From positions 1 through 12,581 of the forward strand of contig CAZZIE010000126.1 of assembly GCA_964654185.1 (NCBI GenBank): 12,581 nt of DNA, written 5' to 3'. Source of the stretch: CAYFQV01 sp964654185 (GTDB lineage Bacteria > Spirochaetota > Spirochaetia > DSM-27196 > PWMO01). The translations under genes and the position numbers were made by a program. The notes beneath the pieces are model-generated. The model was given only the letters and a program-made list of their open reading frames with translations. It was not told where the DNA came from and searched no databases. Of this stretch, positions 6,143 to 12,581 are shown in pieces. Position 1 is the first letter of the stretch; each line of letters begins with the position of its first letter.

Positions 6143-8669
6143 TGACCGTGGGAAGAAAACCGACGACGGACGCCCGGGCGGCAGAGATCGGCTTCTCACG
6201 GTCGCCGTAGGCGCCTCGGCGGGAGGCCTCAAGGCGTTCACATCCTTCCTTGGAGCCCTTGGCGACACCCCCGGCGTCGCCATAGTCTACGTTACCCACC
6301 ACGGAGATGACACCGGCGACCGCCTCCGGGACCTCGTGGCAAAACACACCACCATGAAGGTCCACCTGACCCAGGATGGTATGTCCCTCGAGGGCAACGC
6401 GGTCTACATTGGACCGCCCGGCAGCGACGTCTCCCTCTTCCACGGACGCTTCCGCCTCGCCCCACCGACCAGGCGGGGCCAGCAGGCGCACATCGACTCC
6501 TTCTTCCGGAGCCTGGCAACCGATCAGGAGCACTACAGCGTCGGCGTCCTCCTCTCCGGAGCGGGAGACGACGGAGCCGAAGGCATGCGGGCCATTCACG
6601 CGGCATCTGGACTCACGCTGGTGCAGAACCCTGCCACAGCCGAGTACGACACCATGCCGCAGTCCGCGGTCGCGGCGGGTGTCGTGGACAAGGTCGGTGA
6701 GCCCGACGAGCTTGCCGAGGCCATCCTGGAGTACGCCCGCCTCGCTGCGCGGCGCTGGCCGGTATCACGGGAGCCCAGTGCCGACGAGGAAGAGCAGATC
6801 GTGGGCATTCTCTCGGTGGTGCAGTCCCGTCAGGGCCATGACTTCTCACCGTACAAACGGTCAACCATCTACCGCCGGGTCGTGCGCCGGATGGGCCTCC
6901 ACAGGATCGACTCGTTGAGCTCCTACCTTCAGTACGTGCGTTCCCGGCCCCAGGAGGCGGACGCGCTGTTCAAGGACCTTCTGATTGGCGTGACGAGCTT
7001 CTTCCGCGAAGCCGACGCCTTCGAGACGCTGAAGCAAAGCGCCTTTCCGCTGATCTTCGACGCCACGGAAGAAGTGGAATACCGCTTCTGGGTTCCAGGC
7101 TGCGCCATCGGCGAAGAGGCGTACACTCTGGCAATTCTGGCGGAGGAGTACCGGCGCGAGCACGACCTGAGCTGCACCATCCAGATCTTCGCCACGGATG
7201 TGAACGAGGACGCCGTGGAGACGGCGCGGCGCGGTGTCTATCCGCAGAGCATCCACCGCGATGTATCGGAGCCGCGATTGTCGGAGTTCTTTGAGGAAAC
7301 CGAAGATGGATATCGCCTCCGTCAGGGCATTCGAGACATGGTTATCTTCGCCCGACAGGACCTCCTCCGGGATCCTCCGTTTGCGAACATCGATCTGATC
7401 TCCTGTCGCAATCTCCTCATCTACCTGGAGCCCGGGACGCAGCAGCGATTGCTGCCGGTCCTGGCCTACAGTTTGAAGCACCGCGGTATCCTCTTTGTCG
7501 GCAGCGCCGAGAATGTCGGTACCCGCACGGAGCTGTTCACCACAATCGATCAGACCGGCAAGATCTTCTCGAGAAAACCCGACGTGCCGGCGGGCGGCCT
7601 CGGCGCGGGGCCCTTCGGCAGCCTTCACCTCCGGGATGGCCCGCGCCGCCTGCCGGACGGGATCGAAGAACAGACCATCAAGCGACAGATCGAGGTGTAC
7701 CTGCTGACAAACCACACTCCCTCGGCGGTCTTTGTGAACCAGAAAGGCGAGGTCATCTACGTTCACGGCAAGACCGGTCGCTTTCTCGAGCCCCAGCCGG
7801 GATACGCCCGCATGGACGTGACGGAAATGGCCCGGGAAGGCCTGAGCCTCCACCTGAGCCACGCCCTCCGGGAGGCCCGGCGCCTCGGTACGAAACAGGA
7901 ACGGGCGGCCGTGAGCATCGACATAGATGAATCCAGGGTGACCTTCGATCTGATCGTTGAGCCGGTGCAGCATGTCATTGCCGGGCACGAGCTGTTCGCG
8001 GTCCTCTTCATTGAACGCGAGGCGACACCAGCTGCAAGCAGGACCGACAGCGCCCTGGACGGCCAGGCGGCCGCGTACGTTCGCAGCCTTGAGGAGGAGT
8101 TGCGCGCCACCAAGGAGCGCCTCCACACCACGGTCGAGGAGCTGGAAACGACGAACGAGGAACTCAAGTCCAGCCTCGAGGAGTATCAGTCGACCAACGA
8201 GGAGTTGACCAGCGCAAATCAGGAGCTGCAGAGCGCCAAGCGCACGGCTCAGCAGGCGAACCAGGCTCTGGAGGCCAGGAGTCGCGATCTGACGGAACAG
8301 AATGAGGTGCTCGAGGCAGCCCGGGAAGAAGTGATCCATCTTCTCGAAACACTGGATATCCCCATTATCCTGGTTAACGAAGACCTTGCAGTTCGACGGT
8401 TCACCCGGGCGACACAGCGTCTCGTGAGCCTGATCGAGGGCGACATTGGCCGCGACCTGCGGCAGATCACCACGGTCCTGCCGAAGGACACGCTGGCGGA
8501 GGGCCTGACCGAAACCCTTCGGGAGCAACGCCGAATCGAAAGAGAGGTGACCACCGAGGGGAGAGAGCGCTACCTGATGCGGATTGCGCCGTACAATCAC
8601 ACCGGCGACACGCCAGGCGCCCTCATCTCCTTCTTGCCGCGAGCGCCTTCCGGTGACTACGTTGGATAG
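6129..8669 (+). CDS. CheB-CheR-PAS-coiled coil-PAS signalling fusion
   Basis: 846-residue cytoplasmic protein. CheB methylesterase domain (about 22-205): S30 in GASAGG, H57 in VTHHGD and D148 in GAGDDGAEG form the expected triad. There is no receiver domain. CheR methyltransferase domain (about 222-487): VTSFFRE, SAM-binding PGCAIGEEAY (323-332), FATDVNEDAV and SCRNLLIYL. Most fusions read PGCATGEEAY, so the Thr is replaced by Ile. A PAS-like domain (about 520-630), a long coiled coil (about 648-740, with ELETTNEELKSSLEEYQSTN) and a second PAS-like domain (about 737-837) follow. Related fusions often continue into a histidine kinase; here the chain ends and a separate kinase gene starts 5 nt later. 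No CheA, CheW or chemoreceptor is present, so the methylation substrate is unknown. The ATG at 6129 lacks a Shine-Dalgarno; upstream in-frame TTGs (6090, 6096) are less likely. Confidence 0.93.
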   Translation: MAKTNDRGKKTDDGRPGGRDRLLTVAVGASAGGLKAFTSFLGALGDTPGVAIVYVTHHGDDTGDRLRDLVAKHTTMKVHLTQDGMSLEGNAVYIGPPGSDVSLFHGRFRLAPPTRRGQQAHIDSFFRSLATDQEHYSVGVLLSGAGDDGAEGMRAIHAASGLTLVQNPATAEYDTMPQSAVAAGVVDKVGEPDELAEAILEYARLAARRWPVSREPSADEEEQIVGILSVVQSRQGHDFSPYKRSTIYRRVVRRMGLHRIDSLSSYLQYVRSRPQEADALFKDLLIGVTSFFREADAFETLKQSAFPLIFDATEEVEYRFWVPGCAIGEEAYTLAILAEEYRREHDLSCTIQIFATDVNEDAVETARRGVYPQSIHRDVSEPRLSEFFEETEDGYRLRQGIRDMVIFARQDLLRDPPFANIDLISCRNLLIYLEPGTQQRLLPVLAYSLKHRGILFVGSAENVGTRTELFTTIDQTGKIFSRKPDVPAGGLGAGPFGSLHLRDGPRRLPDGIEEQTIKRQIEVYLLTNHTPSAVFVNQKGEVIYVHGKTGRFLEPQPGYARMDVTEMAREGLSLHLSHALREARRLGTKQERAAVSIDIDESRVTFDLIVEPVQHVIAGHELFAVLFIEREATPAASRTDSALDGQAAAYVRSLEEELRATKERLHTTVEELETTNEELKSSLEEYQSTNEELTSANQELQSAKRTAQQANQALEARSRDLTEQNEVLEAAREEVIHLLETLDIPIILVNEDLAVRRFTRATQRLVSLIEGDIGRDLRQITTVLPKDTLAEGLTETLREQRRIEREVTTEGRERYLMRIAPYNHTGDTPGALISFLPRAPSGDYVG

Positions 8670-8674
8670 ACGAG

Positions 8675-10045
8675 ATGGAAAACGACCACTCCGGCGACCA
8701 CCTGCACCGGCTCCGTGAGCGGGCAGAACAGATCATTGCCCGCCGCGAGGGTCCCCTCCCCGAACACGACCTGGCAAACCTTGAGGAGCTTCTCCACGAG
8801 ATCGGCGTTCGTCAGGTCGAACTCGAGCTTCAGAACGACGAGCTCAAGCGCACGCAGCAGGAGCTGGAATCCTCCCGCAACCGCTACCGTGAACTCTACG
8901 ATTTCGCACCAATCGGCTACGTGACCGTCGACGACGAGGGGAAGATCGAAGAGTCGAACCTCCAGGCAGCGGAGTTGCTCGGGATGAACCGCAGCGACCT
9001 CTACGGCACCAAGCTTCCCTATCTGATGGCGCCGGAGGATCTCCGCGTCTTCCGGGCCTGCCTGAAGGAGGCGACGAATTCACCGTCCGCCTCCTCCCGG
9101 GAGGTTCGGTTTCTCGTTGGTCCGTCCCGCCGCCCCGTCTACGTCGAGCTCACGGCAAACAGCATTGAGCACGGTCCGGGAGATGCGGCGTACGACGGCG
9201 GGGTAACAAGCGCCTACCGTCTGAGCCTGACGGACATCTCTCAGGTGAAGCGGGCTGAGGCGGAGCTCCAGCGCGAGCGTGCCAATCTGGAACGTCGGGT
9301 TCAGGAGCGAACCGTTCAGCTCCAGACGGCAAACCAAACTCTCCGCAAGGAAATCGCCGCGAGGGAGGAGATCGAAGCGAAGCTCCGACACAACCAGCTT
9401 CGTCTCCGATCGTTGGCGGCGGAGCTTACGAACACTGAGGAGCGCGAACGGCGAGAGGTTGCCCGGTACCTCCACGATCTCGTCGCACAGACCCTGGCAA
9501 TGGCAAAGATGAAGCTCTCCAGCGTGGCCCAGCGCATCCGGGACGAGGAGCTGACAAAGTCGGTCCACGAGACCGAGACGCTCGTCCAGGAGATGATCGA
9601 GGCGACCCGGGGGATCCTGGTTGAGCTGAGTCCACCAGTCCTCGAGGAGCAGGACATACCTACCGCCGTCACGTGGCTCGTGGATCACCTCAACGAGAAG
9701 TATGATCTGAATGTCTCCCTGGGTGAGCTCGCGCCGTCGCCGTCTCTTTCGGAGGAGAAGAAGCGATTTCTCTTCCGGAGCCTCCGGGAGCTTCTCCTCA
9801 ACGTTGCGCAGCACGCCGAGGCGGAAACCGTTACGGTCGATCTCTCCCAGGAGGATGAACGGCTGCTTCTCACGGTGCGTGACGACGGGAAGGGGTTCAA
9901 CATTGCCGACGCCCGCAAGAGCAGCGGCTTCGGCATCTTCAGCATTCAACAACGTGTCGAAGACCTTGGCGGCAGCTTCACCCTCGACTCCGAGGTGGGT
10001 CGCGGTACGACCTCGGAGCTAAGGCTGCCTACCGGCTCGGAGTAG
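8675..10045 (+). CDS. Cytoplasmic PAS sensor histidine kinase, HisKA_3 (NarX/DegS) type
   Basis: 456 residues without membrane segments, so it senses inside the cell. In order: an N-terminal helical segment (about 30-70, VRQVELELQNDELKRTQQEL), a PAS domain (about 70-190, YRELYDFAPIGYVTVDDEG), a coiled coil (about 190-245), a HisKA_3 dimerisation/phosphotransfer domain with H267 in ERREVARYLHDLVAQ, and a HATPase_c domain with the N box around N376 (RELLLNVAQHA), a G1 box DDGKGF (403-408) and a glycine-rich SGFGIFSIQQRV/GRGTT lid. All catalytic residues are present. Kinases of this type usually phosphorylate REC-LuxR regulators, matching the regulator at 3781-4434. It starts 5 nt after the CheB/CheR fusion stop, indicating translational coupling and a shared signalling complex (inference). 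Confidence 0.95.
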   Translation: MENDHSGDHLHRLRERAEQIIARREGPLPEHDLANLEELLHEIGVRQVELELQNDELKRTQQELESSRNRYRELYDFAPIGYVTVDDEGKIEESNLQAAELLGMNRSDLYGTKLPYLMAPEDLRVFRACLKEATNSPSASSREVRFLVGPSRRPVYVELTANSIEHGPGDAAYDGGVTSAYRLSLTDISQVKRAEAELQRERANLERRVQERTVQLQTANQTLRKEIAAREEIEAKLRHNQLRLRSLAAELTNTEERERREVARYLHDLVAQTLAMAKMKLSSVAQRIRDEELTKSVHETETLVQEMIEATRGILVELSPPVLEEQDIPTAVTWLVDHLNEKYDLNVSLGELAPSPSLSEEKKRFLFRSLRELLLNVAQHAEAETVTVDLSQEDERLLLTVRDDGKGFNIADARKSSGFGIFSIQQRVEDLGGSFTLDSEVGRGTTSELRLPTGSE

Positions 10046-10057
10046 TCCTATTGGCTT

Positions 10058-10128
10058 ATTGTCCGGTTTCCTATCGCGCGCTAGTTTGAGTTCGTACCCT
10101 TCAGCGCAGCAGGAGCGAACCGGACAAT
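10058..10128 (+). promoter_or_regulatory. 11-bp inverted repeat pairing with the start codon of the second BON gene
   Basis: ATTGTCCGGTT (10058-10068) and AACCGGACAAT (10118-10128) are perfect complements separated by 49 nt; both ends can extend by a G-U pair. In mRNA the right arm includes the A and U of the start codon, while the AGGAG at 10111-10115 would lie in the loop. A further GCGCT/AGCGC pairing (10078-10082 with 10103-10107) can form inside. This suggests a leader structure that limits translation, for example a thermosensor or a protein target. The alternative is a DNA operator with two half-sites. Confidence 0.5.
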
Positions 10129-10786
10129 GCTACGAACCAATGGCGAAATCAAGAAGGATATTGTGGACCAGCTTCACTGGGACAGCCGGGTGGATGCTGC
10201 CGACGTGAATGTGGACGTTCAGAACGGGGAAGTGACCCTCTTCGGTACGGTAGCTACCCACTTCGCCAGGCGGGCGGCCGAGCAGGATGCCTGGGCCGTC
10301 GCCGGGGTCTCAGAGGTGGAGAACGCCGTCAACGTCGAATACACCGGGCCGCTGCCTGAGCGCGAGCACCTGGAAGATCACGTCGCCAGTGTCCTCGAGT
10401 GGGATCCGGAAATCGATGCCTCCAACGTAACCATCACGGTCGACGTCGGAGTCGTAACGCTGGAAGGAACGGTAGACGCCTACTGGAAGAAGCTCCGCGT
10501 CAACGATATCGTCCAGGATATCAGCGGCGTCACACAGGTCATCGACAAGCTGGCGGTCGTGCCGACGGAAGATGTCTTCGACGAAACGGTGGCGCAGGAG
10601 GTGCTGGAAGCGCTCCGGAGAAATGACAATGTCGACGTCGACACGGTAGACGTGACCGTCGAGAATGGGCATGTTACCCTCACCGGATCGGTCCCGACGT
10701 GGGTGGCTCGCAATTCCGCCTATGAGTCGGCAGTTCTGACCTACGGCGTCGTCGACGTGGACGTGAACCTGGCAATCAGCTCATAG
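10127..10786 (+). CDS. Triple BON-domain protein (second paralogue)
   Basis: 219 residues with three BON modules (about 5-72, 78-146, 152-217) in the same order and spacing as the protein at 4563-5228. Shared stretches include IKKDI, DVNVDV, YWKKLR against VWKKLR, VVPT, ALRRN and WVARN. By eye about half of the residues agree, so this is an older duplication or a maintained pair rather than a recent copy. Like its paralogue it lacks a signal peptide. It is more acidic and valine-rich in module 3 (NVDVDTVDVTVENG). AGGAG at 10111-10115 is 11 nt before the ATG, longer than usual, and the start codon falls within an inverted repeat. Follows the kinase by 81 nt. Envelope or stress protection is the likely role by family; the ligand is unknown. 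Confidence 0.9.
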   Translation: MLRTNGEIKKDIVDQLHWDSRVDAADVNVDVQNGEVTLFGTVATHFARRAAEQDAWAVAGVSEVENAVNVEYTGPLPEREHLEDHVASVLEWDPEIDASNVTITVDVGVVTLEGTVDAYWKKLRVNDIVQDISGVTQVIDKLAVVPTEDVFDETVAQEVLEALRRNDNVDVDTVDVTVENGHVTLTGSVPTWVARNSAYESAVLTYGVVDVDVNLAISS

Positions 10787-10826
10787 ATCAGGGGTCACGT
10801 CATGGAGCAGAGGTAACGAGTCGGTC

Positions 10827-10867
10827 GGCTTCAGCGCGCGTTTCTGTCTCGGTCGCGGGCTGAGGCC
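10827..10867 (+). other. Strong hairpin between the second BON gene and the PRC-barrel gene
   Basis: GGCTTCAGC (10827-10835) pairs with GCTGAGGCC (10859-10867) with one G-U. After a single mismatch, CGCG (10837-10840) pairs with CGCG (10854-10857), leaving a 13-nt loop. No T tract follows. It could attenuate read-through, protect the BON transcript end, or regulate the downstream leader. Confidence 0.45.
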
Positions 10868-10868
10868 C

Positions 10869-10883
10869 GGTGGAAATTCCGCC
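10869..10883. promoter_or_regulatory. Near-perfect 15-bp palindrome upstream of the PRC-barrel gene
   Basis: GGTGGAAATTCCGCC is symmetric about one central A apart from a T/G pair. It lies 30 bp before the PRC gene ATG, directly after the hairpin at 10827-10867. The form suits a dimeric repressor or activator site, but no regulator is identified. Confidence 0.3.
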
Positions 10884-10913
10884 GCAACCTTAGTACTTTC
10901 ACCGGGAAGACAC

Positions 10914-11699
10914 ATGAAGGTAGCACTAACCAGATTACACAAACTCAGCCTCCACGCAACGGACGGAGAGATCGGCTCAGCCATCGATACCTATTTCGAT
11001 GATGAAGGCTGGACACTGAGGTACCTCGTGGTGGCGACAGGCCCTCTCATCTTCGGGCGGCGGGTTTTGCTCAGTCCCGCATCCATTACCAAGATCGATC
11101 CCGATCATCGCCAGATCTGGGTCGACCTTACGGTCGATCAGATCAAGGGCAGTCCGGATATCGACACGCGCAAGCCGGTTTCCCGCCAGGAAGAGGAGCG
11201 ATTCCTCACGTACTACGATCTCATGCCGTACTGGTCCGGACCGGACATCTGGGCGAGCTCAGCCTACGCCCGGGGACTGCCCCGACTCGGAACGCCTCCG
11301 GAGGAGGCCGAACCCACCCCGGAAGCCGAGGAGAAGGCCGCCATCTCCGACCGGGAGGACCGTGAACGAGATCGAGAGTCCTCTCATCTGCGAAGCGCCA
11401 ATGAGGTTCGGGGCTACAAGGTGACCGGAACAGACGCCGACTGGGGACACCTCGAGGACTTCTTCGTTGAGGAAGACACCTGGCGGCTCCGCTACGCACT
11501 CATTGACACCGGCGGTCTGCTGAGCGGAAAACAGACTCTGATCCCCTGCGACCGGGTGAACAGCATCAGCTGGACAGAGCGTCAGATCATGATATCCGCA
11601 ACGAAGGAGGAGCTGGATAAGGCCCCCGACTTCGACCCGCGATCGGCTCTGACGCCGGAGGTCGAAGATGTTGTGGAGCGTCACTTCGCCCCTCGATAA
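10914..11699 (+). CDS. Double PRC-barrel domain protein
   Basis: 261 residues with two PRC-barrel-like modules. The first is about 8-80 (GEIGSAIDTYFDDEGWTLRYLVVATG, followed by VLLSPASITKIDPDHRQIWVDLT). The second is about 161-240 (VRGYKVTGTDADWGHLEDFFVEEDTWRLRYALIDTG, followed by TLIPCDRVNSISWTERQIMIS). An acidic, proline- and charge-rich linker joins them (about 127-157). PRC barrels occur in photosynthetic reaction centre H subunits, RimM and many small stress-linked proteins; a specific function cannot be assigned. No signal peptide or membrane span is visible, so it is cytoplasmic. The ATG at 10914 is preceded only by a weak GGGAAG (10904-10909). It follows the second BON gene by 127 nt of structured DNA and is closed by a strong hairpin before ftsH. 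Confidence 0.85.
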   Translation: MKVALTRLHKLSLHATDGEIGSAIDTYFDDEGWTLRYLVVATGPLIFGRRVLLSPASITKIDPDHRQIWVDLTVDQIKGSPDIDTRKPVSRQEEERFLTYYDLMPYWSGPDIWASSAYARGLPRLGTPPEEAEPTPEAEEKAAISDREDRERDRESSHLRSANEVRGYKVTGTDADWGHLEDFFVEEDTWRLRYALIDTGGLLSGKQTLIPCDRVNSISWTERQIMISATKEELDKAPDFDPRSALTPEVEDVVERHFAPR

Positions 11700-11702
11700 C
11701 GT

Positions 11703-11734
11703 GCCCCTGATGGAGGGACCGCCCTCGCAGGGGC
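11703..11734 (+). terminator. Strong hairpin after the PRC-barrel gene, possible terminator
   Basis: Outer stem GCCCCTG (11703-11709) with CAGGGGC (11728-11734); inner stem GAGGG (11713-11717) with CCCTC (11722-11726); 4-nt loop ACCG. It begins 3 nt after the PRC stop codon, where a terminator is expected. No T tract follows, so either it works without one or it stabilises the transcript end. Confidence 0.5.
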
Positions 11735-11736
11735 GT

Positions 11737-11826
11737 CAACCCTGCAGTAGTGGGTGTATAGTCCGCGGAAAACAACACTGCACGAGTATGTGGTATCCAA
11801 GCAACGCTGCACGAGCACGTGATATC
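11737..11826. repeat. Three degenerate ~25-bp direct repeats upstream of ftsH
   Basis: Copies start at 11737, 11773 and 11802. Copies two and three agree at 21 of 25 positions, with all four differences being transitions. Copy one agrees at about 15 of the first 20. The shared pattern is CAACNCTGCA, two variable bases, AG, three variable bases, GTG, then TATA/GTATC/ATATC. Spacing is 36 and 29 bp, about three helical turns, on the same face of the DNA for the last pair. The array ends 15 bp before the ftsH start. Best read as tandem regulator sites or duplicated promoter elements (inference). Confidence 0.6.
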
Positions 11827-11841
11827 TAGAGAAGAGGATAT

Positions 11842-12581
11842 ATGAGCGCAGACAACGGCAAGAACGGGAGCAACAACAAGAATCGTCGCGATCCCTTCCA
11901 GCCTCCGCAGGGACAGGGCGGGGATCAGGGGCCGGGGGGGAATCAGGGACCGGGCAACAGCCGCAGGTGGATTCTCTTTCTCATTCCCCTCCTGATTCTG
12001 CTTCCGCTGATCACGACCATGTTCTCCGGTGGCGGCCAGCAGCCCACCATCAGCTATACCGAGTTCCGCAACCAGGTCTCCAATGGCAACGTCCAGCAGG
12101 TGGTAATCAGCGGAACCCGAGTTGAGGGGACCTTCAAGCAGCCCGCCGGTGACGGCGGCGGCCTGGGAGGCCAGGACGAAACCTTCGTAACCTACGTCCC
12201 GGCCTTCGGCGACCAGGACATCATGCAACTCCTCGAGGAGAACAACGTCACCGTCTACACCCAGCCGGAACGGGACAACATGTCCTTCCTGACGGTGCTC
12301 TTCAACCTCCTTCCTCTGCTGCTCCTGCTGTGGATCGGATGGTCGATTTACCGAAACATGCGCTCTCAGGGTCGCGGCATCTTCAACGTCGGTGAGAACA
12401 AGGCCAAGCTCTACGACAAGAAGGAGGGCGTGAAGACCACCTTCGACGACGTTGCCGGACTGGAGAGCGCCAAAGACGAGGTTACGGAGATTGTCGACTA
12501 TCTGAGAAACCCGGAGGCCTACACCAAGATCGGCGCCGAGACCCCGCGGGGCATTCTGCTGGTGGGACCTCCGGGTACCGG
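11842..12581 (+). CDS. ftsH: ATP-dependent membrane metalloprotease FtsH (5' part, cut by window end)
   Basis: Membrane-anchored AAA+ zinc protease that degrades misassembled membrane proteins and short-lived regulators. The 246 residues present show an unusually long polar Asn/Gly/Gln-rich N-terminus (1-41), first membrane span WILFLIPLLILLPLITTMF (43-61), the periplasmic FtsH_ext domain (about 66-145, ISYTEFRNQVSNGNVQQVVI), second span (about 149-170, FNLLPLLLLLWIGWSIY), and the start of the AAA domain (KTTFDDVAGLESAKDEV; PRGILLVGPPGT, Walker A). The rest of the ATPase and the HEXXH protease site lie beyond the window. AAGAGG at 11832-11837, only 4 nt before the ATG, sets the start. The upstream triple repeat suggests dedicated regulation; no sigma32-like box was found. 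Escherichia coli FtsH has only a few residues before its first span, so the long tail is distinctive. Confidence 0.97.
   Translation, partial: MSADNGKNGSNNKNRRDPFQPPQGQGGDQGPGGNQGPGNSRRWILFLIPLLILLPLITTMFSGGGQQPTISYTEFRNQVSNGNVQQVVISGTRVEGTFKQPAGDGGGLGGQDETFVTYVPAFGDQDIMQLLEENNVTVYTQPERDNMSFLTVLFNLLPLLLLLWIGWSIYRNMRSQGRGIFNVGENKAKLYDKKEGVKTTFDDVAGLESAKDEVTEIVDYLRNPEAYTKIGAETPRGILLVGPPGT

Noticed and set aside
6861..8600. Long open frame on the minus strand inside the CheB/CheR fusion (579 codons)
   Set aside because: Mirror of a gene with intact CheB, CheR and PAS motifs; no domain or ribosome binding site supports it.
11587..12228. Minus-strand open frame overlapping the PRC gene end and ftsH
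   Set aside because: The plus strand encodes a typical FtsH N-terminus with two membrane spans and the start of the AAA domain; the antisense frame has no supported features.

Overview
The window is a GC-rich (roughly 60-65% by eye) bacterial segment with ten protein-coding genes, one of them cut by the right edge, and one 100-base run of N. Most genes have strong AGGAGG-type ribosome binding sites. An NAD+-dependent ligase, a PAS/CheB/CheR signalling system and a secreted START-like protein point to a free-living, probably Gram-negative bacterium. I cannot name the phylum from the sequence alone. No rRNA, tRNA, transposase, phage gene or CRISPR array was seen.

Layout, left to right. (1) An extremely GC-rich lead-in, then ligA (NAD+ DNA ligase, +). 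(2) A short convergent gap between ligA and an Hsp20 gene, filled by a 15-bp tandem repeat that starts inside the last codons of hsp20 and runs into the N gap. (3) hsp20 (-), divergent from a COG1926-type phosphoribosyltransferase gene (+), with a sigma32-like promoter upstream of hsp20. (4) A NarL/FixJ-type response regulator (+), then a three-BON-domain protein (+). (5) A secreted START/SRPBCC-like protein (-), convergent with the BON gene and divergent, 21 bp apart, from a CheB-CheR-PAS-coiled-coil-PAS fusion (+). (6) A PAS/HisKA_3 histidine kinase 5 nt after the fusion gene. (7) A second three-BON paralogue (+), a double PRC-barrel protein (+), and the 5' part of ftsH (+).

Reading of the region (inference): from hsp20 to ftsH this looks like a stress or envelope-homeostasis neighbourhood built around one two-component system. 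The kinase (HisKA_3) and the regulator (REC-LuxR) are of matching families but lie about 4 kb apart, with a methylesterase/methyltransferase PAS protein next to the kinase. The likely output genes are the paired BON proteins, the PRC-barrel protein, the small heat-shock protein and perhaps FtsH. The untranslated leaders are structured: an 11-bp inverted repeat that pairs with the start codon of the second BON gene, two dyads before the PRC gene, a strong hairpin after it, and three degenerate direct repeats before ftsH. All partner and regulon assignments here come from position and family only.
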